Source: Savagea serpentis (GTDB lineage Bacteria; Bacillota; Bacilli; Bacillales_A; Planococcaceae). Taken from it: a stretch of DNA of 64,000 bases. The position numbers were made by a program, and so were the translations under genes. A model generated the notes under the pieces. That model was given only the letters and a program-made list of their open reading frames with translations. It made no database searches and had not been told where the DNA came from. Where the stretch lies: positions 434,001-498,000 of the forward strand of contig NZ_JADKPV010000001.1 in the NCBI RefSeq assembly GCF_015351395.1. The letters are read 5' to 3'. Below, one piece after another: positions 19,834 through 28,952 of this stretch. Each line of letters opens with the position of its first letter. Position 1 is the stretch's first letter.

Positions 19834-21012
19834 ATGACAAAGAAAGAATTGACATTGGACGAAGCGAAAAAAACATTGTTAGAATTAGGCGAAAAAAATG
19901 GTGAGTTAACACTGGATGAAGTGACGAAAGAACTTGCACAATTTGAAATGGAGCCGGAACAATTTGAACAATTTTTAGATGATGTGGAAGAAGCGGGCAT
20001 TGAGTTGAATCGTAAAGATGAGGACGAATCAACGAAAGAAGATGATGACAAGAAAAAAGAAAAATTCAATATGAAAGATTTAAGCGTTCCTCCTGGTGTA
20101 AAAATTAATGACCCTGTGCGTATGTATTTGAAAGAAATTGGGCGTGTCGATTTATTGACAGGGGACGAAGAAGTCGAACTCGCGATTAAAATTGCGGCAG
20201 GAATGGAAGCAGAAGAGAAGCTTGCTGAACTGCGTGAAGAAGATCCGAATCATTTCGATGAAGAGTTAGACCTCGTCATCGTGCGCGGTGAGGAAGCGAA
20301 GAAAAAATTAGCAGAAGCGAACTTGCGTCTCGTTGTCAGCATTGCGAAACGTTATGTCGGTCGCGGTATGCTTTTCTTAGACTTGATTCAAGAAGGAAAT
20401 ATGGGACTTATTAAAGCAGTTGAAAAGTTCGACCATACCAAAGGGTTCAAATTCAGTACGTATGCAACATGGTGGATTCGTCAGGCGATTACACGGGCGA
20501 TTGCCGACCAAGCACGTACAATCCGTATTCCTGTTCATATGGTGGAAACGATCAATAAATTAATTCGCGTACAACGTCAATTACTTCAAGATTTAGGAAG
20601 AGAACCGACTCCTGAAGAAATCGGAGAAGAGATGGAATTAACGGCTGAAAAAGTACGTGAAATTTTGAAAATTGCACAAGAACCGGTCTCTTTAGAAACG
20701 CCGATCGGAGAAGAAGATGATTCTCATTTAGGTGACTTCATTGAAGACTCTGAAGCGCAATCTCCAGCAGATCACGCAGCCTATGAATTGTTAAAAGAAC
20801 AATTAGAAGATGTGCTAGATACATTGACAGACCGAGAAGAGAATGTCCTTCGACTTCGTTTCGGTTTAGATGATGGTCGCACGCGCACATTAGAAGAAGT
20901 CGGGAAAGTCTTCGGTGTTACTCGTGAGCGCATTCGTCAAATTGAAGCAAAAGCATTGCGTAAATTGCGTCATCCATCACGTAGCAAACGTTTGAAAGAC
21001 TTTTTAGAATAG
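19834..21012 (+). CDS. rpoD: RNA polymerase sigma factor SigA (RpoD)
   Basis: Primary sigma factor. 392 residues. An acidic N-terminal segment (region 1.1), region 1.2 ([19 protein letters not shown]), region 2 ([20 protein letters not shown]), region 3 and region 4.2 ([19 protein letters not shown]). Strong AATAAGGAGG ribosome site, 22 bases after dnaG. A hairpin follows the stop. Confidence 0.98.
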   Translation: MTKKELTLDEAKKTLLELGEKNGELTLDEVTKELAQFEMEPEQFEQFLDDVEEAGIELNRKDEDESTKEDDDKKKEKFNMKDLSVPPGVKINDPVRMYLKEIGRVDLLTGDEEVELAIKIAAGMEAEEKLAELREEDPNHFDEELDLVIVRGEEAKKKLAEANLRLVVSIAKRYVGRGMLFLDLIQEGNMGLIKAVEKFDHTKGFKFSTYATWWIRQAITRAIADQARTIRIPVHMVETINKLIRVQRQLLQDLGREPTPEEIGEEMELTAEKVREILKIAQEPVSLETPIGEEDDSHLGDFIEDSEAQSPADHAAYELLKEQLEDVLDTLTDREENVLRLRFGLDDGRTRTLEEVGKVFGVTRERIRQIEAKALRKLRHPSRSKRLKDFLE

Positions 21013-21017
21013 AAAAA

Positions 21018-21053
21018 ATCACCCTCACTTTATGAGTAAAGTGAGGGTGATTC
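21018..21053. terminator. Strong hairpin after sigA
   Basis: AATCACCCTCACTTTA pairs with TAAAGTGAGGGTGATT around GAG-like loop bases, about 16 pairs. The T-run that should follow is on the minus strand (TTTTTT before 21018); on the plus strand the hairpin runs straight into TCACTATGATTAG. It may act as a 3'-end barrier or partial attenuator rather than a classic terminator. Confidence 0.6.
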
Positions 21054-21080
21054 ACTATGATTAGAGTAGGAGTGGACCGT

Positions 21081-21632
21081 ATGAATGAGCAACGTAAAAA
21101 AATCATCGTTGCTGAAATAAAATATTGGAAGCAATCAAAGTTGTTGCCTGATCAATATTGTGATTTTTTACTCGCCTTATATTCACAAGGAGACGAAAAA
21201 GAGACTGAAGAAATTACGGTGAAAGATTCATTAAAAGAACAAGAAAAATCTAAAATGTGGAATCGCGTCCTATGGCTTGGCATAATAGGAGCGGCTTTAC
21301 TAGTAAGCTTATTTTTATTACCGGATCAACAAGTGTTGATGACTAGCTTTGTCACGTTATTCGCACTATTTTTATTCGTCGGTGGCAAGCTTTTTAATAA
21401 AGGAGATAATGATGCGCGTCCTGTTTTATTTGCGATCGCCTCTTTATTATTACTATCGGTATCTTTACATAGTTGGGATGCTTTTTTTCCTAGCAATACA
21501 TTTATTTTAATTGGACTGCTCATTTTAAATTGCGTACTTTGGCTCGGCATCGGTCGAAAACATCAACTCCTATTTTTTACAATTTCGGGGTATGTTGGGT
21601 TAGTGTTAATTGGTATTTTCCTCGTTTTATAA
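21081..21632 (+). CDS. Multi-spanning membrane protein of unknown function
   Basis: 183 residues, unrecognised. A soluble N-terminus (MNEQRKKIIVAEIKYWKQ) including a short helical segment is followed from about residue 65 by six likely membrane spans ending at the C-terminus (GYVGLVLIGIFLVL). The ATG at 21081 lies behind TAGGAGTGG. It starts 28 bases past the sigA hairpin, so it could be read from the sigA promoter by read-through. The soluble head plus membrane block loosely recalls DUF2157-type proteins; this is not secure. Confidence 0.7.
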   Translation: MNEQRKKIIVAEIKYWKQSKLLPDQYCDFLLALYSQGDEKETEEITVKDSLKEQEKSKMWNRVLWLGIIGAALLVSLFLLPDQQVLMTSFVTLFALFLFVGGKLFNKGDNDARPVLFAIASLLLLSVSLHSWDAFFPSNTFILIGLLILNCVLWLGIGRKHQLLFFTISGYVGLVLIGIFLVL

Positions 21633-21980
21633 AAGTGCCTAGAAAAAGATTATATGTTCACAAAAGTTTCACAAATGTCCAGTTTTCTTTTAAAAGGACT
21701 TTCCTCTTTTTTGAGTGAAAAGAGAAAGCAAGAAAAAAGAGTTGAAATCAAGCTTGTGGACGATAGTATACGCGAGGAAAAAGGGAATGTAGTGTGAAAG
21801 AGAACAATTACGCTAAAATGAAAAATTGAAAGCGAATTGTTACAAGAAGTGAACGGAAAATGGGGAAAACGAAATTATTATGTGGATTCCTCTTTTCGTT
21901 TCGCTACTTATGCGGTACAATAAGGATTGTAAACTGTATCATATACAGAATAGAATCCTGAATAAGGGAGGGTAATCTGA
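21633..21980 (+). promoter_or_regulatory. Intergenic region with probable cccA promoter and nested inverted repeat
   Basis: No gene seen in 348 bases. A TACAAT at 21916-21921 is a likely -10; the -35 is weak. Just downstream, 21923-21959 forms a nested symmetric element: AGGATT, 5 bases, CTGTAT, CAT, ATACAG, 5 bases, AATCCT. Both arm pairs are perfect. It would overlap the transcript start, so it could be an operator or a 5' stem-loop of the cytochrome mRNA. The rest is A-rich without clear signals. Confidence 0.5.
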
Positions 21981-22661
21981 ATGAAAAAGACAAATCCTAT
22001 CGTTCCTTACCTCATTACATTTAGCATGGGAATCTTATTAATTTTCTTCATGTCTTTAATTGGCGTTGACCAAAAGGCGGACATTGCTAAACAAAACGAG
22101 GAAGGCGAAAACGGTGAAGAAGTTTCAACAGACGACTTCGATCCAGCAGAGTTCGCTCAAGGAAAATGTATTTCATGTCACGGTGGAAACTTTGAAGGTG
22201 GCGTTGGTCCAGCATTAGCAGGAACATCACTTTCAGCTGACGAAATCGCTGACGTTATTACAAACGGTGCAGACGGTATGCCAGCAGGACTCGTTCCAGC
22301 AGCAAACATGGATGAATTCGTTGAGTACATTTTAAGCTTAGGTGCAGACGGTGAACCAGCAGCGACTGAAGAAGACGCAAAGGAAGAGCCAGAAGCAACT
22401 GAAGAAGAACCAGCAGAAGAGCCAGCTGAAGAAGAAACAGCTACTGCAGATGCAGGTAAGTATGAAGGTATGACTTCATCATGTATCGGATGTCACGGTG
22501 GTAATTTAGAAGGCGGAGTTGGCCCAGCATTAGTTGGAACATCACTCTCAGCTGACGAAATTAAAGACGTTATTAAAAACGGCGCACCAGGTATGCCAGG
22601 CGGTATGATCGCTGACGAAGATCTTGATGGATTCGCTGAATACATCTTATCTTTAAAATAA
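21981..22661 (+). CDS. cccA: Membrane-anchored di-haem cytochrome c (CccA-like, duplicated domain)
   Basis: Electron carrier on the outer face of the membrane. 226 residues, about twice B. subtilis cytochrome c550. An uncleaved N-terminal anchor (about residues 8-29) is followed by two similar haem-binding domains: CISCHGG near residue 60 and CIGCHGG near 172, each with a GGVGPAL stretch and a later GMPAG/GMPGG that supplies the methionine ligand. They are joined by a Glu/Ala/Pro-rich linker of about 45 residues. GGGAGGG ribosome site. Placed after sigA as in B. subtilis (sigA-cccA), where the protein has one haem. Confidence 0.92.
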   Translation: MKKTNPIVPYLITFSMGILLIFFMSLIGVDQKADIAKQNEEGENGEEVSTDDFDPAEFAQGKCISCHGGNFEGGVGPALAGTSLSADEIADVITNGADGMPAGLVPAANMDEFVEYILSLGADGEPAATEEDAKEEPEATEEEPAEEPAEEETATADAGKYEGMTSSCIGCHGGNLEGGVGPALVGTSLSADEIKDVIKNGAPGMPGGMIADEDLDGFAEYILSLK

Positions 22662-22673
22662 GAACGACAAATG

Positions 22674-22706
22674 AACCGTTAGTGAACTTTCACTAACGGT
22701 TTTTTC
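22674..22706 (+). terminator. Rho-independent terminator after cccA
   Basis: AACCGTTAGTGA pairs with TCACTAACGGTT, followed by TTTTTT. Confidence 0.88.
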
Positions 22707-22728
22707 ACATAAAAGGAGGCTGAAAATC

Positions 22729-23418
22729 ATGGAATTATCGAAACGATTACGATGTGTCGCATCTTACGTACAAGAAGGAGTCAGTATGGCTGATATTGGA
22801 AGTGACCACGCTTATTTACCTTGTTATTTAGTAGAGCGTAATCAAATTACACATGCGGTAGCGGGAGAAGTTGTAAAAGGCCCTTTTGAATCGGCGCAAC
22901 GAACAGTTCGAGAGCGTGGATTTTCAGACAAAATAGAAGTTCGTCTAGCGAACGGCTTACAAGCGATTCATAAAGAAGACAATATCCATACGGTGACGAT
23001 TGCGGGGATGGGAGGTCCACTGATCGCTCAAATTTTAGAAAGTGGCGAAAAGCATCTTACGACAGTTGAACGTATTATTGCACAGCCGAATATTCACGCT
23101 CGCCCGATTCGAGAATGGGCAGTGAACAAACAATGGAAAATTGTGAATGAAGCGATTATGAAAGAAGATGGGAAAATTTATGAAATTGTCGTATTAGAGC
23201 GCGGTCGAGCGACGTATGATGAGGATGAATTACAATTCGGCCCGTATTTAATGCGTGAAAAAAATGATGTTTTTATCGAAAAGTGGCAACGCGAAGCAAA
23301 TGCAAAGCGCAACATTTTACAAGCATTACAAAAAGCACAAAAAACAAAAGACAATGAACGTCGTAGTGAAAAAATAAAACAAGAATTAGCAAATATTGAA
23401 GGAGTGATCGCCAAATGA
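22729..23418 (+). CDS. trmK: tRNA (adenine(22)-N(1))-methyltransferase TrmK
   Basis: Methylates A22 in the D-loop region of tRNAs. 229 residues. An N-terminal Rossmann fold with MADIGSDHAYLPCYLV near residue 16 (SAM motif), AGMGGPLIAQIL near 88 and QPNIH near 111, then a C-terminal coiled helix domain rich in Lys/Glu. AAAGGAGG ribosome site. The stop overlaps the next gene by 4 bases (ATGA), as in the yqfN-yqfO pair. Confidence 0.95.
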   Translation: MELSKRLRCVASYVQEGVSMADIGSDHAYLPCYLVERNQITHAVAGEVVKGPFESAQRTVRERGFSDKIEVRLANGLQAIHKEDNIHTVTIAGMGGPLIAQILESGEKHLTTVERIIAQPNIHARPIREWAVNKQWKIVNEAIMKEDGKIYEIVVLERGRATYDEDELQFGPYLMREKNDVFIEKWQREANAKRNILQALQKAQKTKDNERRSEKIKQELANIEGVIAK

Positions 23419-24533
23419 AACAAGTAAACGGTCATCAAATCATTCAATTGTTTGAAACATGGGCACCGAAGCGTTATGCGGAAGATTGGGATCCTGTCGG
23501 TTTACAAGTCGGACAATTAAACCGTTCAGTAACGAAAGTGCTCGTTAGTTTAGATGTCGATGAGCGCATTGTTGATGAAGCGATTGCACGGGGAGCTGAG
23601 CTCATTATCGCTCATCACCCTTTGCTCTTCCGTCCGTTAAAACGCGTCTGGACCGACACACCGGAAGGACGCATCGTGGAGAAATGTATTAAACATGACA
23701 TTCAAGTGTACGCGGCGCATACGAATTTAGACGTAGCGGAAGGGGGCGTTAATGATTTAATGGCGGACGCCTTACAATTAGAAAATACGACACCTCTTAT
23801 GAAAAGTTACGGGGAAGATTTGTATAAGCTCGTTGTCTTCGCACCGCTTGAAAATGCCGAAGCCATTCGTCAAGCGCTCGGTGATGCAGGAGCAGGAGAA
23901 ATCGGCGAATATACGCATTGCAGTTATGAAATGATAGGGACAGGCCGATTTACGCCTTCGGAACGTGCGAAACCACATATCGGTCGCTCAGGTGAAGCAG
24001 AAGAAGTGGAGGAAGTACGCATCGAAGTCATCCTCCCACACTTTTCGAAGTCACGCGTCATGAAAGCATTGCTTCAAGCCCATCCGTATGAAGAACCAGC
24101 ATTTGATCTCATTCCGCTTGCGCAACAGACGGACGAAAAAGGACTCGGACGAATCGGAACACTCGCTGAACCGATGACATTACGCGGGTTTGCAGAGCAT
24201 GCGAAGCGAGCGCTCAACGTCCCTGCTGTGCGTGTCGTCGGTGACGTAGAACGCTCTATTAAAAAAGTAGCGGTACTCGGTGGCTCTGGCTCTAAATATA
24301 TTCATCAGGCGAAACAACAAGGGGCCGACGTCTATGTGACAGGCGATATGGATTTCCATACAGCACAAGCTTGTGAAAAATTACATTTAGCAATCATTGA
24401 CCCAGGACATCATGCGGAGAAAGTGATGATTGCGGGCGTTGCTGAAAAAATGAAGACATTATGCCAAGAAGCGGGATATGAAGTCGAGTGGTTACAGTCT
24501 GAAGTGAATACCGAAACATTCACTTTCCTATAA
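23415..24533 (+). CDS. Nif3-like dinuclear metal centre protein (YqfO)
   Basis: DUF34/NIF3 family, 372 residues with the internal PII-like insert typical of the Bacillus form. Metal-site sequences: IAHHPLLF near residue 66, AHTNLDVAEGG near 100 and the C-terminal DPGHHAEK near 335. The exact reaction is not settled; older annotation as GTP cyclohydrolase type 2 is by similarity only. Coupled to trmK by overlap. Confidence 0.94.
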   Translation: MKQVNGHQIIQLFETWAPKRYAEDWDPVGLQVGQLNRSVTKVLVSLDVDERIVDEAIARGAELIIAHHPLLFRPLKRVWTDTPEGRIVEKCIKHDIQVYAAHTNLDVAEGGVNDLMADALQLENTTPLMKSYGEDLYKLVVFAPLENAEAIRQALGDAGAGEIGEYTHCSYEMIGTGRFTPSERAKPHIGRSGEAEEVEEVRIEVILPHFSKSRVMKALLQAHPYEEPAFDLIPLAQQTDEKGLGRIGTLAEPMTLRGFAEHAKRALNVPAVRVVGDVERSIKKVAVLGGSGSKYIHQAKQQGADVYVTGDMDFHTAQACEKLHLAIIDPGHHAEKVMIAGVAEKMKTLCQEAGYEVEWLQSEVNTETFTFL

Positions 24534-24589
24534 TGCGCTTGAATGAAGAGCAAATGTATCGTATCCTAACGATAGAATGAACTGGAAAA

Positions 24590-24725
24590 TTGTAGCTAGG
24601 GTTCCGCTCGTATGAGGTCTGGACCGAGGGCTATCTCTTTCGCCATCATGCGAAAGGCACCTATTGACATAAAAGGTCCGAGGGGAAAGGTTCAGCGTAT
24701 TTGACATGCGCTGTTTCTTTCTTTT
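24590..24725 (+). promoter_or_regulatory. ykkC-family riboswitch, probably the nucleoside-diphosphate subtype (2c)
   Basis: The conserved ykkC blocks are visible: GCTAGGGTTCCG (24595-24606), GGTCTGGACCGAGGGC (24616-24631), a GC-rich hairpin (TTTCGCC...GCGAAAGG) and ACATAAAAGGTCCGAGGGGA (24667-24686). The plain guanidine-I ending (ACACGG then AAAAGCCCGGGAG) is not matched, and the gene downstream is a Nudix hydrolase, which fits the 2c variants that sense nucleoside diphosphates. A terminator hairpin CAGCGTAT/ATGCGCTG with T-rich tail (24693-24725) follows. A possible promoter is TTGAAT (24539) with TATCCT (24562), 17 bases apart. Ligand class is inference. Confidence 0.8.
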
Positions 24726-24771
24726 CGGGCTTTTTTTGCGTTCATTCATCATGGAGGAGGAGAAAAATAGG

Positions 24772-25212
24772 ATGAAAATTGATCAAGTGTATCCAGGAGT
24801 CGCTGTCGTCATTTTAGACGAGACGAAACAGCAAGTATTATTGCAACAACGCGCAGATGTTAAACAGTGGGGAATTCCGTCAGGCCATGTTGAAATCGGT
24901 GAAACGGTCGCACAAGCAGCCATTCGAGAAGTGTGGGAAGAAGCGAATGTAAAAATCTCCATTGAACGACTCGTCGGCGTATATTCAGAACCCGCATCGC
25001 AAGTATTTCACTACCCAGATGGCCGAGTCGTTCATTTCATTACGACTTGTTTTTTAGCGAAAATTGTAGAGGGGACGATTCAAGCAGACTGTAAAGAATC
25101 GCTTGACATGCGATTTTTCCCAATCGATCAATTGCCGACTGCTCTTTTACCGATGCATCCTCGCTGGCTGCAAGATGCGCTCAGTGAAACGGAACGTGCT
25201 TACATTCGATAA
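24772..25212 (+). CDS. Nudix hydrolase (MutT-like)
   Basis: Hydrolyses a nucleoside diphosphate linked to X; substrate unknown. 146 residues. The Nudix box is complete except that the usual Gly near its end is Asn: GHVEIGETVAQAAIREVWEE near residues 43-62 followed by ANV. ATG at 24772 sits 9 bases behind GGAGGAGGAG; the frame from 24706 runs back into the riboswitch terminator. Gene and riboswitch together form a unit not found at this place in the B. subtilis order, and control by nucleotide levels is likely. Confidence 0.92.
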   Translation: MKIDQVYPGVAVVILDETKQQVLLQQRADVKQWGIPSGHVEIGETVAQAAIREVWEEANVKISIERLVGVYSEPASQVFHYPDGRVVHFITTCFLAKIVEGTIQADCKESLDMRFFPIDQLPTALLPMHPRWLQDALSETERAYIR

Positions 25213-25234
25213 ACGTGAAGAAAAGATGAAACTT

Positions 25235-25287
25235 TTGTATTTTTTGTGAAAAGAGTTTATGATGTATATACGGAAGGGGGTATATAC
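25235..25287 (+). promoter_or_regulatory. Promoter and CsoR/CstR-like operator of the DUF2892 gene
   Basis: TTGTAT (25235-25240), 17 bases, TATGAT (25258-25263). Immediately downstream is GTATATAC-GGAAGGGG-GTATATAC (25264-25287); its core ATACGGAAGGGGGTAT resembles the G-tract operators of the CsoR/CstR family (ATAC...GGGGTAT). The operator covers the transcript start and the ribosome binding site. Confidence 0.55.
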
Positions 25288-25518
25288 ATGTTTGTCGTAT
25301 CAGGTAAAAATTCATTAGTTCGACTGCTCGTCGGTGTACTCGTTTTAGCGAGCGTCATTTTAAGTCAACTTCATCATCCGAATTGGAGTTACTTCACAGG
25401 ATTTATCGGTTTTATGTTAATTTTTTCATCCGTTACAGGAATTTGTCCGATGGAAATGATGTTGAAAAAAGCAGGTGTTCAAGAGAAGAAAATTTGCGAT
25501 ATGAAAACAAATTCGTAA
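25288..25518 (+). CDS. Small DUF2892-type membrane protein
   Basis: 76 residues with two membrane spans (about 10-27 and 34-52) and the conserved GICPMEMMLKK ending that follows the second span in the DUF2892/YgaP-like family. These occur alone or fused to rhodanese domains and are common in sulfide or copper response regulons under CstR/CsoR. The ATG at 25288 has GGAAGGGGG before it. No partner rhodanese or CsoR gene is in the window. It lies between the Nudix gene and ispH, outside the B. subtilis order. Confidence 0.8.
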   Translation: MFVVSGKNSLVRLLVGVLVLASVILSQLHHPNWSYFTGFIGFMLIFSSVTGICPMEMMLKKAGVQEKKICDMKTNS

Positions 25519-25549
25519 TTCGTTACGCCAATAAATGAACGAAAAAAAC

Positions 25550-25592
25550 GCCCTAGGTTAAAGGAATTTCCTTTCAATCTTGGGCATTTTTA
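25550..25592. terminator. Terminator between DUF2892 gene and ispH
   Basis: GCCCTAGGTTAAAGGAA pairs with TTCCTTTCAATCTTGGGC with small mismatches, T-run on the plus strand and A/T-rich flank on the other. The convergent genes can share it. Confidence 0.7.
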
Positions 25593-25597
25593 TATAA

Positions 25598-26581
25598 TTA
25601 TGAGTCGTACGGTTCGATACGCTCAACAGGTGTAGGATTTTTAATTTTTGGTAAAATACGACTTAATTCAAGTGTACTTACTGGTTCGTGTGTACTTGCG
25701 TCTTCAGGATCGAATTGCTCTAAATATTTAATCACTTCACGAACGATTAACGTAGGGGTAGAAGCGCCTGCTGTTACTGCGACAGTTTCGATGTTTGCCA
25801 ACCATTCAGGGTTGATTTCAGAAACGTCAGAAACGCGGTATGAATTCGTATGAGCAATCTCGTGTGACACTTGCGTTAAGCGGTTTGAGTTATTGCTTTT
25901 TGGATCTCCTACGACGATTAATAAATCAGCTTCGCCTGCTTGTTCTGCCACCGCTTCTTGACGCACTTGTGTCGCGAGACAAATTTCTTGATGCTGTTCG
26001 ATATGCGGATATTTTTCTTGTAATGCTTGCATAATATGGGCAACATCCCATTGACTCATCGTCGTCTGGTTCGTCACTAACAATTTATCACTTTGCACGG
26101 TTAATTTTTCAACGTCTTCCATCGTTTCGACGAGGTGAACACGGTCCGGTGCGACTCCGATTGCGCCTTCTGGTTCCGGATGATACTTTTTCCCGATGTA
26201 AATGATTTCGTAGCCTTCTTTTGTTTTCGCTTCAATTAAATCATGTGTGCTCGTGACGTCTGGGCACGTTGCGTCAATGGAAACGAGTCCTTTTTGGCGT
26301 GCGAGTTCACGCACTTGTGGAGAAACACCGTGCGCTGTGAAAATGACCGTACCCGTATCGACTTTATTTAAAATATCGAGACGGTCTTTCCCATCTAATG
26401 TAATGATGCCTTCTTCTTCAAATGCATCGGTCACATGTTTATTATGAACAATCATACCTAAAATGTAGATTGGACGTGGCAATGATTTATCGAGTGCTGC
26501 ATTACGTGCGATCACCATCGCATCGACGACACCGTAACAATAGCCTCGTGGTGAAATTTTAATAACTTTCAATCGATTCAC
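25598..26581 (-). CDS. ispH: 4-hydroxy-3-methylbut-2-enyl diphosphate reductase IspH
   Basis: Last step of the MEP isoprenoid pathway, reducing HMBPP to IPP and DMAPP with a [4Fe-4S] cluster. 327 residues, the family length in Bacillales (yqfP). Cluster cysteines: [10 protein letters not shown] (residue 15), DATCPDV (near 105) and EICLATQ (near 202); substrate-binding TAHGVSP and QTTMS. GAGGAGTGAATCG precedes the ATG. Its partner IspG is encoded at 32-33 kb. Confidence 0.96.
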   Translation of the reverse strand: MNRLKVIKISPRGYCYGVVDAMVIARNAALDKSLPRPIYILGMIVHNKHVTDAFEEEGIITLDGKDRLDILNKVDTGTVIFTAHGVSPQVRELARQKGLVSIDATCPDVTSTHDLIEAKTKEGYEIIYIGKKYHPEPEGAIGVAPDRVHLVETMEDVEKLTVQSDKLLVTNQTTMSQWDVAHIMQALQEKYPHIEQHQEICLATQVRQEAVAEQAGEADLLIVVGDPKSNNSNRLTQVSHEIAHTNSYRVSDVSEINPEWLANIETVAVTAGASTPTLIVREVIKYLEQFDPEDASTHEPVSTLELSRILPKIKNPTPVERIEPYDS

Positions 26582-26604
26582 TCCTCTAACATAATCGTAT
26601 TTTC

Positions 26605-26633
26605 ATTATACATGAACCCTTCGCTTCATTCAA
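26605..26633 (-). promoter_or_regulatory. SigA-type promoter of ispH
   Basis: On the minus strand TTGAAT (26628-26633) and TATAAT (26605-26610) are exactly 17 bases apart, shortly before the ispH start. Confidence 0.75.
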
Positions 26634-26711
26634 AGAACGGATGCTATAAGCTTTTTGCATACATCTTGGGTGAAAGATGTTACAATATGAAAAGATTAAG
26701 GAGGCTAGACG

Positions 26712-28013
26712 ATGACAACATTTCAACAGTTTTCATTACAACCATTTTTACAAGAAGCCATTGCACGAATCGGATTCGAAACGCCAACACCGATTCAGGA
26801 AGCGATGATTCCACTCATTTTAAAAGGCAAGAGTGCAATCGGCCAAGCGCATACAGGGACGGGGAAATCACATAGCTTTTTAATTCCTCTCGTCGAGCGC
26901 ATCGATTCAGAAAAATCACACGTTCAAGCTGTCATTGTAGCACCGACTCGTGAATTAGCAGATCAGCTGTACCGAGCATTAGAAGAATTAACAGAAGGAA
27001 CCGAAATTCGAACGATGCCACTTATTGGCGGCACGGACAAACAGCGTCAAATCGCCAAATTAAAAGTGCAACCCCACATCGTTGTCGGGACACCAGGACG
27101 TATTAAAGATGTCGTATTAGAACAAGCACTCTTCGTACATGAAGCACCGATGCTCGTCATAGATGAAGCCGATTTATCGTTTGATATGGGCTTTATCGAA
27201 GAAATTGATCAGTTCGCTCAACGCATGCCTGCACATTTAGAGATGTATGTATTTTCAGCAACAATTCCTGAAAAGTTAAAACCGTTTTTAACAAAATATA
27301 TGGAAAAGCCAGAACATGTGCAAATCGGTCGTGAAAAATCATTGCGCGAAGGGATGCATTATTCATTAGTGCCTGTTCGTAGCGCGAACAAATATAAAAA
27401 ATTGCTCGATATTATGCAATCGATGAATCCATATTTAGCGATCATTTTCACAAATACACGTGAAGCGGCAGATGAACTCGCAGATCAGTTAGCAGACGAT
27501 CAAATTAAAGTAGGACGTATTCACGGTGACTTATCCCCTCGTGAACGTAAACGTATGATGAAGCAAGTGCGTGATTTACAGTTCCAATACATTGTCGCAA
27601 CAGACTTAGCGGCTCGCGGAATCGACATTCCAGGGGTAAGCCATGTCATCAACTATGAAATCCCACAAAATACAGAGTTTTTCATTCACCGTGTCGGTCG
27701 TACAGCACGTGCCGGTTTAGAAGGTCATGCAATCACATTGTATGAACCGAAAGATGAAGAACTCGTCAATATTATTGAAGACTTAGGTGTTCCATTCATC
27801 CATGAAGAATTAAAAGGGGGAGAATGGAAAGAGTTACCGAAGCGTCATGCGCGTAAAAAGCGTGAACGTCAAGATCGTGATATCGATAAACAAGCGCGTG
27901 CTTTCGTGCGCAAACCGAAAAAAGTAAAACCAGGATACAAGAAAAAAATGCGTCAACAAATGGATGATTTTAAACGTAAAGAAAGGAAGAAAACAAATCG
28001 TTATGGAAAATAA
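26712..28013 (+). CDS. cshB: DEAD-box RNA helicase CshB
   Basis: ATP-dependent RNA helicase involved in cold adaptation and ribosome or mRNA metabolism. 433 residues. Q motif FETPTPIQ, Walker A AHTGTGKS (residue 49), PTRELAD, DEAD box VIDEADLSF (near 148), SAT motif FSATIP, and [10 protein letters not shown]. The C-terminal tail is strongly basic, as in CshB (yqfR). Start with AAGGAGGC before it; divergent from ispH. nfo starts inside its last codons. Confidence 0.94.
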   Translation: MTTFQQFSLQPFLQEAIARIGFETPTPIQEAMIPLILKGKSAIGQAHTGTGKSHSFLIPLVERIDSEKSHVQAVIVAPTRELADQLYRALEELTEGTEIRTMPLIGGTDKQRQIAKLKVQPHIVVGTPGRIKDVVLEQALFVHEAPMLVIDEADLSFDMGFIEEIDQFAQRMPAHLEMYVFSATIPEKLKPFLTKYMEKPEHVQIGREKSLREGMHYSLVPVRSANKYKKLLDIMQSMNPYLAIIFTNTREAADELADQLADDQIKVGRIHGDLSPRERKRMMKQVRDLQFQYIVATDLAARGIDIPGVSHVINYEIPQNTEFFIHRVGRTARAGLEGHAITLYEPKDEELVNIIEDLGVPFIHEELKGGEWKELPKRHARKKRERQDRDIDKQARAFVRKPKKVKPGYKKKMRQQMDDFKRKERKKTNRYGK

Positions 28014-28899
28014 TCTTTTACTCGGCTCTCACGTTTCGATGAGTGGCAAAAAAATGTTACTCGGAGCGAGTGAGGAAGCGGCGAGTTACGGAGCGAACAC
28101 GTTTATGATTTATACGGGTGCGCCTCAAAATACACGTCGTAAACCGATTGAAGAATTGAATATTGAAGCAGGGCAACAACATATGAAAGAGCACGGGATG
28201 GAACAAGTTGTCGTCCATGCCCCTTATATTATTAACGTTGCGAATACGACAAAGATTGAAACGTTTCGACTCGGTGTCGACTTTTTAAAAAGTGAAATTG
28301 AACGAACGGCAGCGCTCGGTGTGAAGCAAATTGTTCTGCACCCAGGAGCGCATGTCGGAGCGGGTGTTGATACAGGCATCGCCAGAATTGTCGAAGGATT
28401 AAATGAAGTGTTAGAAGATGAGCATGACGTACAAATTGCACTTGAAACGATGGCTGGAAAAGGAACGGAAATCGGCCGTTCTTTCGAAGAACTGGCACGT
28501 ATTATTGATGGTGTGACGAATAATGAACGTCTCTCCATCACATTCGATACATGTCACGTACATGATGCAGGGTATGATATCGTTCATGATTTAGACGGCG
28601 TGTTAACAGAGTTTGATAAAATTATCGGACTCGACCGTCTAAAAGTATTGCACATTAATGACAGTAAAAATGAGCGTGGGGCTGGAAAAGACCGCCATGA
28701 AAATATCGGTTTTGGCCATATCGGTTTTGAGCCACTTGCGGAAATTATTCATTTGAAAGAGTTCCGTCACATTCCGAAAATTTTAGAAACGCCGTATGTC
28801 GGCGAAGATAAGAAAAACAAAAAAGCGCCGTATGCGATTGAAATTGATATGTTGCTTAATCGAAAATTTGATGCAGCACGAATCGACGCTTTACGTTAA
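28003..28899 (+). CDS. nfo: Endonuclease IV (AP endonuclease)
   Basis: Cleaves DNA at abasic sites in base excision repair. 298 residues. Zinc-site motifs [12 protein letters not shown] (near 68), HPGAHVGAG (near 110), [10 protein letters not shown] (near 147), [12 protein letters not shown] (near 183), [20 protein letters not shown] (near 218). ATG at 28003 lies inside the cshB end (TTATGGAAAATAA) behind AAAGGAAG, so it is translationally coupled to cshB. Confidence 0.96.
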   Translation: MENNLLLGSHVSMSGKKMLLGASEEAASYGANTFMIYTGAPQNTRRKPIEELNIEAGQQHMKEHGMEQVVVHAPYIINVANTTKIETFRLGVDFLKSEIERTAALGVKQIVLHPGAHVGAGVDTGIARIVEGLNEVLEDEHDVQIALETMAGKGTEIGRSFEELARIIDGVTNNERLSITFDTCHVHDAGYDIVHDLDGVLTEFDKIIGLDRLKVLHINDSKNERGAGKDRHENIGFGHIGFEPLAEIIHLKEFRHIPKILETPYVGEDKKNKKAPYAIEIDMLLNRKFDAARIDALR

Positions 28900-28903
28900 A
28901 TGG

Positions 28904-28939
28904 AAGATGTAGCGAGGAATTCCTCGTCACATCTTTTTT
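28904..28939 (+). terminator. Rho-independent terminator after nfo
   Basis: AAGATGT..CGAGGAA pairs with TTCCTCG..ACATCTT, ending in TTTTTT. Confidence 0.85.
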
Positions 28940-28952
28940 GTAGGCAAAGCAC

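Noticed and set aside
24590-24725. Guanidine-I riboswitch
   Set aside because: The first conserved blocks fit all ykkC types, but the 3' block differs from the guanidine form and the gene is a Nudix hydrolase rather than a guanidine exporter or carboxylase.
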